A stretch of 64,000 nt of DNA, taken from Streptomyces sp. NBC_01276 (GTDB taxonomy: Bacteria; Actinomycetota; Actinomycetes; Streptomycetales; Streptomycetaceae). How positions within the stretch are numbered: position 1 is the stretch's first letter; every line of letters begins with the position of its first letter. Location of the stretch: contig NZ_CP108442.1 of NCBI RefSeq assembly GCF_041435355.1, positions 1,984,001 through 2,048,000 on the forward strand, in the 5' to 3' direction. Below, one piece after another: positions 62,317-64,000 of the stretch. The translations under genes and the position numbers were made by a program. Under the pieces are notes generated by a model that saw nothing but the letters and a program-made list of their open reading frames with translations, ran no database searches and was not told the origin of the DNA.

Positions 62317-64000
62317 CTACTTCCCGTCGGCCTTGGCGGTGGCGTCGATCGCGGCCAGCGAGCGGCGGACCTGGTTGCGGTCCGTGGTGTACCAGAAGTC
62401 CGGCAGGGTGGCCCTCAGGAAGCTTCCGTAGCGGGCGGTGGCCAGCCGGGGGTCCAGCACCGCGACGACGCCCCGGTCTCCGGAGGCCCGTACGAGCCGA
62501 CCCGCTCCCTGGGCCATGAGCAGTGCGGCGTGGGTGGCCGCGACGGCCATGAAGCCATTGCCCCCGTGCTCCTCCACCGACTTCTGCCGGGCGCTCATCA
62601 ACGGGTCGTCCGGACGCGGGAACGGGATCCGGTCCATGATCACGAGCTGACAGCTGGGTCCGGGGACGTCCACCCCCTGCCAGAGCGAGAGCGTTCCGAA
62701 CAGGCAGGTCTTCGGGTCGGCGGCGAAGGCCTTGATGAGCTCGCCCAGCGTCTCCTCTCCCTGCAGCAGGATCGGGTTCTCCAGCCGACCGCGCAGCTCC
62801 TCGGCGGCCGCCTTGGCCCCGCGCATGGAGGAGAAGAGACCGAGGGTGCGACCGCCGGCCGCCTCGATGAGCTCCGCCAGCTCGTCCATCATGTCCCCGC
62901 GGGTGCCTTCGCGGCCCGGGGTGGCGAGGTGTTTGGCGACGTAGAGGATGCCCTGCTTGGGATAGTCGAACGGCGATCCGACGTCCAGGCCCCGCCACAC
63001 GGGCACGTCGTCCCCCTCGACGCCCTCCGGGGAGAGGCCCAGGGAGGCCGCCACCCCGTTGAAGTCGCCGCCCAGCTTGAGGGTGGCGGAGGTGAGGACC
63101 ACCGAGCGGTCCTCGAACAGCTTCTCGCGCAGCAGCCCGGACACCGAGAGCGGTGCGACCCGGAGGGTGGCGCCGAAGCGGTCGTGGCGCTCGTACCAGA
63201 CGACGTCGTACTCGGAGCCGTTCATGATCCGCTCCGCCACGGCGTGGACGTTCTCGACCGCGGCCAGTGCCTGCTTGCGGACGGCGTCCTCGTCGTGGAC
63301 GGACTTGTCGCGGGTGGCGCCGATCGCGGAGATCACGCTGCGGGCGGAGTCCCGCAGGGACATCAGCGCGTAGCCGAGGTCCTCGGGAACCTCCTCCAGG
63401 CGGCCCGGGAGCGCCAGCTCCATGACCCGCTCGAAGGTCTCGGAGGCGGTCTGGAGGGAGTCCGCCGTCTTCTCGTCGACCAGCTTGGCGGCACGCTTCA
63501 CGGCCCGGTTGACCTGACCGGGGGTGAGTTCGCCGGTGGCCACCCCCGTCACGCGGGAGACCAGCTCGTGGGCCTCGTCCACGATCAGCACCTCGTGCTG
63601 CGGCAGGACGGGGGCACCCTCGATGGCGTCGATCGCGAGCAGCGCGTGGTTGGTGACGACCACGTCGGCCAGCTTGGCCCGCTCCCGGGCCGCCTCCGCG
63701 AAGCATTCGGCACCGTAGGCGCATTTCGTGGCGCCCAGGCATTCCCTGGAGGAGACGGAGATCTGGCTCCAGGCCTTGTCCGAGACGCCGGGCGTGAGGT
63801 CGTCGCGGTCGCCGGTCTCGGTCTCGTCCGCCCAGTCGCGCAGGCGCAGCAGGTCCTGGCCGAGCTTGCTGGTGGGGGTGGCCGCCTCGAACTGGTCGAA
63901 GAGGCCCTCCTCCTCGTCCTGCGGCGCCCCCTCGTGCAGGCGGTGCAGGCACAGGTAGTTCGACCGGCCCTTGAGCATGGCGAACTGCGGTCGCCGACGC
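62317..64000 (-). CDS. DinG/XPD-family ATP-dependent DNA helicase, 5' end beyond window
   Basis: The partial protein shows superfamily 2 XPD/DinG motifs: DEAH-like IVDEAHEL, motif III VLTSATL and the C-terminal motif VI MAQGAGRLVRASGDRG. Four cysteines in CLHRLHEG, CLGATKC and CAYGAEC may bind an iron-sulfur cluster, as in this family. The reading frame runs off the window edge at 64000 without a start, and the Walker A motif is missing from the visible part. It is convergent with lexA, a reasonable neighbour for an SOS-linked helicase. Confidence 0.9.
   Translation of the reverse strand, partial: RRRPQFAMLKGRSNYLCLHRLHEGAPQDEEEGLFDQFEAATPTSKLGQDLLRLRDWADETETGDRDDLTPGVSDKAWSQISVSSRECLGATKCAYGAECFAEAARERAKLADVVVTNHALLAIDAIEGAPVLPQHEVLIVDEAHELVSRVTGVATGELTPGQVNRAVKRAAKLVDEKTADSLQTASETFERVMELALPGRLEEVPEDLGYALMSLRDSARSVISAIGATRDKSVHDEDAVRKQALAAVENVHAVAERIMNGSEYDVVWYERHDRFGATLRVAPLSVSGLLREKLFEDRSVVLTSATLKLGGDFNGVAASLGLSPEGVEGDDVPVWRGLDVGSPFDYPKQGILYVAKHLATPGREGTRGDMMDELAELIEAAGGRTLGLFSSMRGAKAAAEELRGRLENPILLQGEETLGELIKAFAADPKTCLFGTLSLWQGVDVPGPSCQLVIMDRIPFPRPDDPLMSARQKSVEEHGGNGFMAVAATHAALLMAQGAGRLVRASGDRGVVAVLDPRLATARYGSFLRATLPDFWYTTDRNQVRRSLAAIDATAKADGK

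Overview
The window is high-GC DNA with strong G/C preference at third codon positions, frequent GTG starts and tightly packed, often 4-bp overlapping genes. With principal sigma factor hrdB, a second gyrase-type pair (parC/parE), class II nrdR-nrdJ, lexA, a DasR-type site before ptsH and a ydaO-type riboswitch before an M23 peptidase, it is almost certainly chromosomal core DNA of a Streptomyces or close relative. From memory, the gene order resembles the S. coelicolor SCO5802-SCO5842 region in reverse; this was not checked. I saw no prophage, IS, CRISPR, rRNA or tRNA.

Layout. 1-5.3 kb: accessory genes (VOC protein, SGNH hydrolase, PadR regulator with divergent SnoaL-like gene, membrane protein plus winged-helix regulator behind a large palindrome, secreted serine hydrolase). 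5.2-11.5 kb: minus-strand run of conserved hypothetical, thymidine kinase, phosphodiesterase, DUF5998 protein and a GNAT/acyl-CoA-synthetase fusion. 11.7-17.1 kb: ptsH, a GntR regulator, an M23 peptidase under a c-di-AMP riboswitch and a pair of M16 peptidases. 17.3-22.8 kb: parC, an Mrr nuclease-TerD fusion and a DUF3592-like membrane protein. 22.9-31.2 kb: a carboxylate-themed module: CobW GTPase, CitA-type citrate synthase, a divergent citrate synthase carrying an N-terminal DNA-binding domain, a CitA/DcuS-type two-component system, and a DUF485 protein with an acetate-type sodium symporter.

31.3-38.3 kb: parE, a small zinc-ribbon protein, trypsin-like protease, hrdB with an ECF-type promoter, and a FadR-type regulator. 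38.4-45.5 kb: ABC ATPase-permease fusion, NrtR-like Nudix protein, a debranching-enzyme-like protein and a DUF4192 protein. 45.6-50.4 kb: recQ with a phosphoribosyltransferase-like tail, two poorly known genes and rnhB. 50.5-57.2 kb: TetR/MFS efflux pair, ADP-ribosylglycohydrolase, histidine phosphatase, arylamine N-acetyltransferase and hypotheticals. 57.3-64 kb: nrdJ, nrdR, lexA and a DinG-like helicase cut by the window edge.

The DNA-maintenance genes (parC, parE, recQ, rnhB, nrdRJ, lexA, dinG) are ordinary core functions. The points most worth a second look are the HTH-citrate synthase and its AT-rich shared operator region, the Mrr-TerD fusion, a 43-bp hairpin at 41604-41704 whose ten non-Watson-Crick pairs are all G-U on the plus strand, paired DnaA-box-like sites before recQ, and the many well-formed operators in the intergenic spaces.
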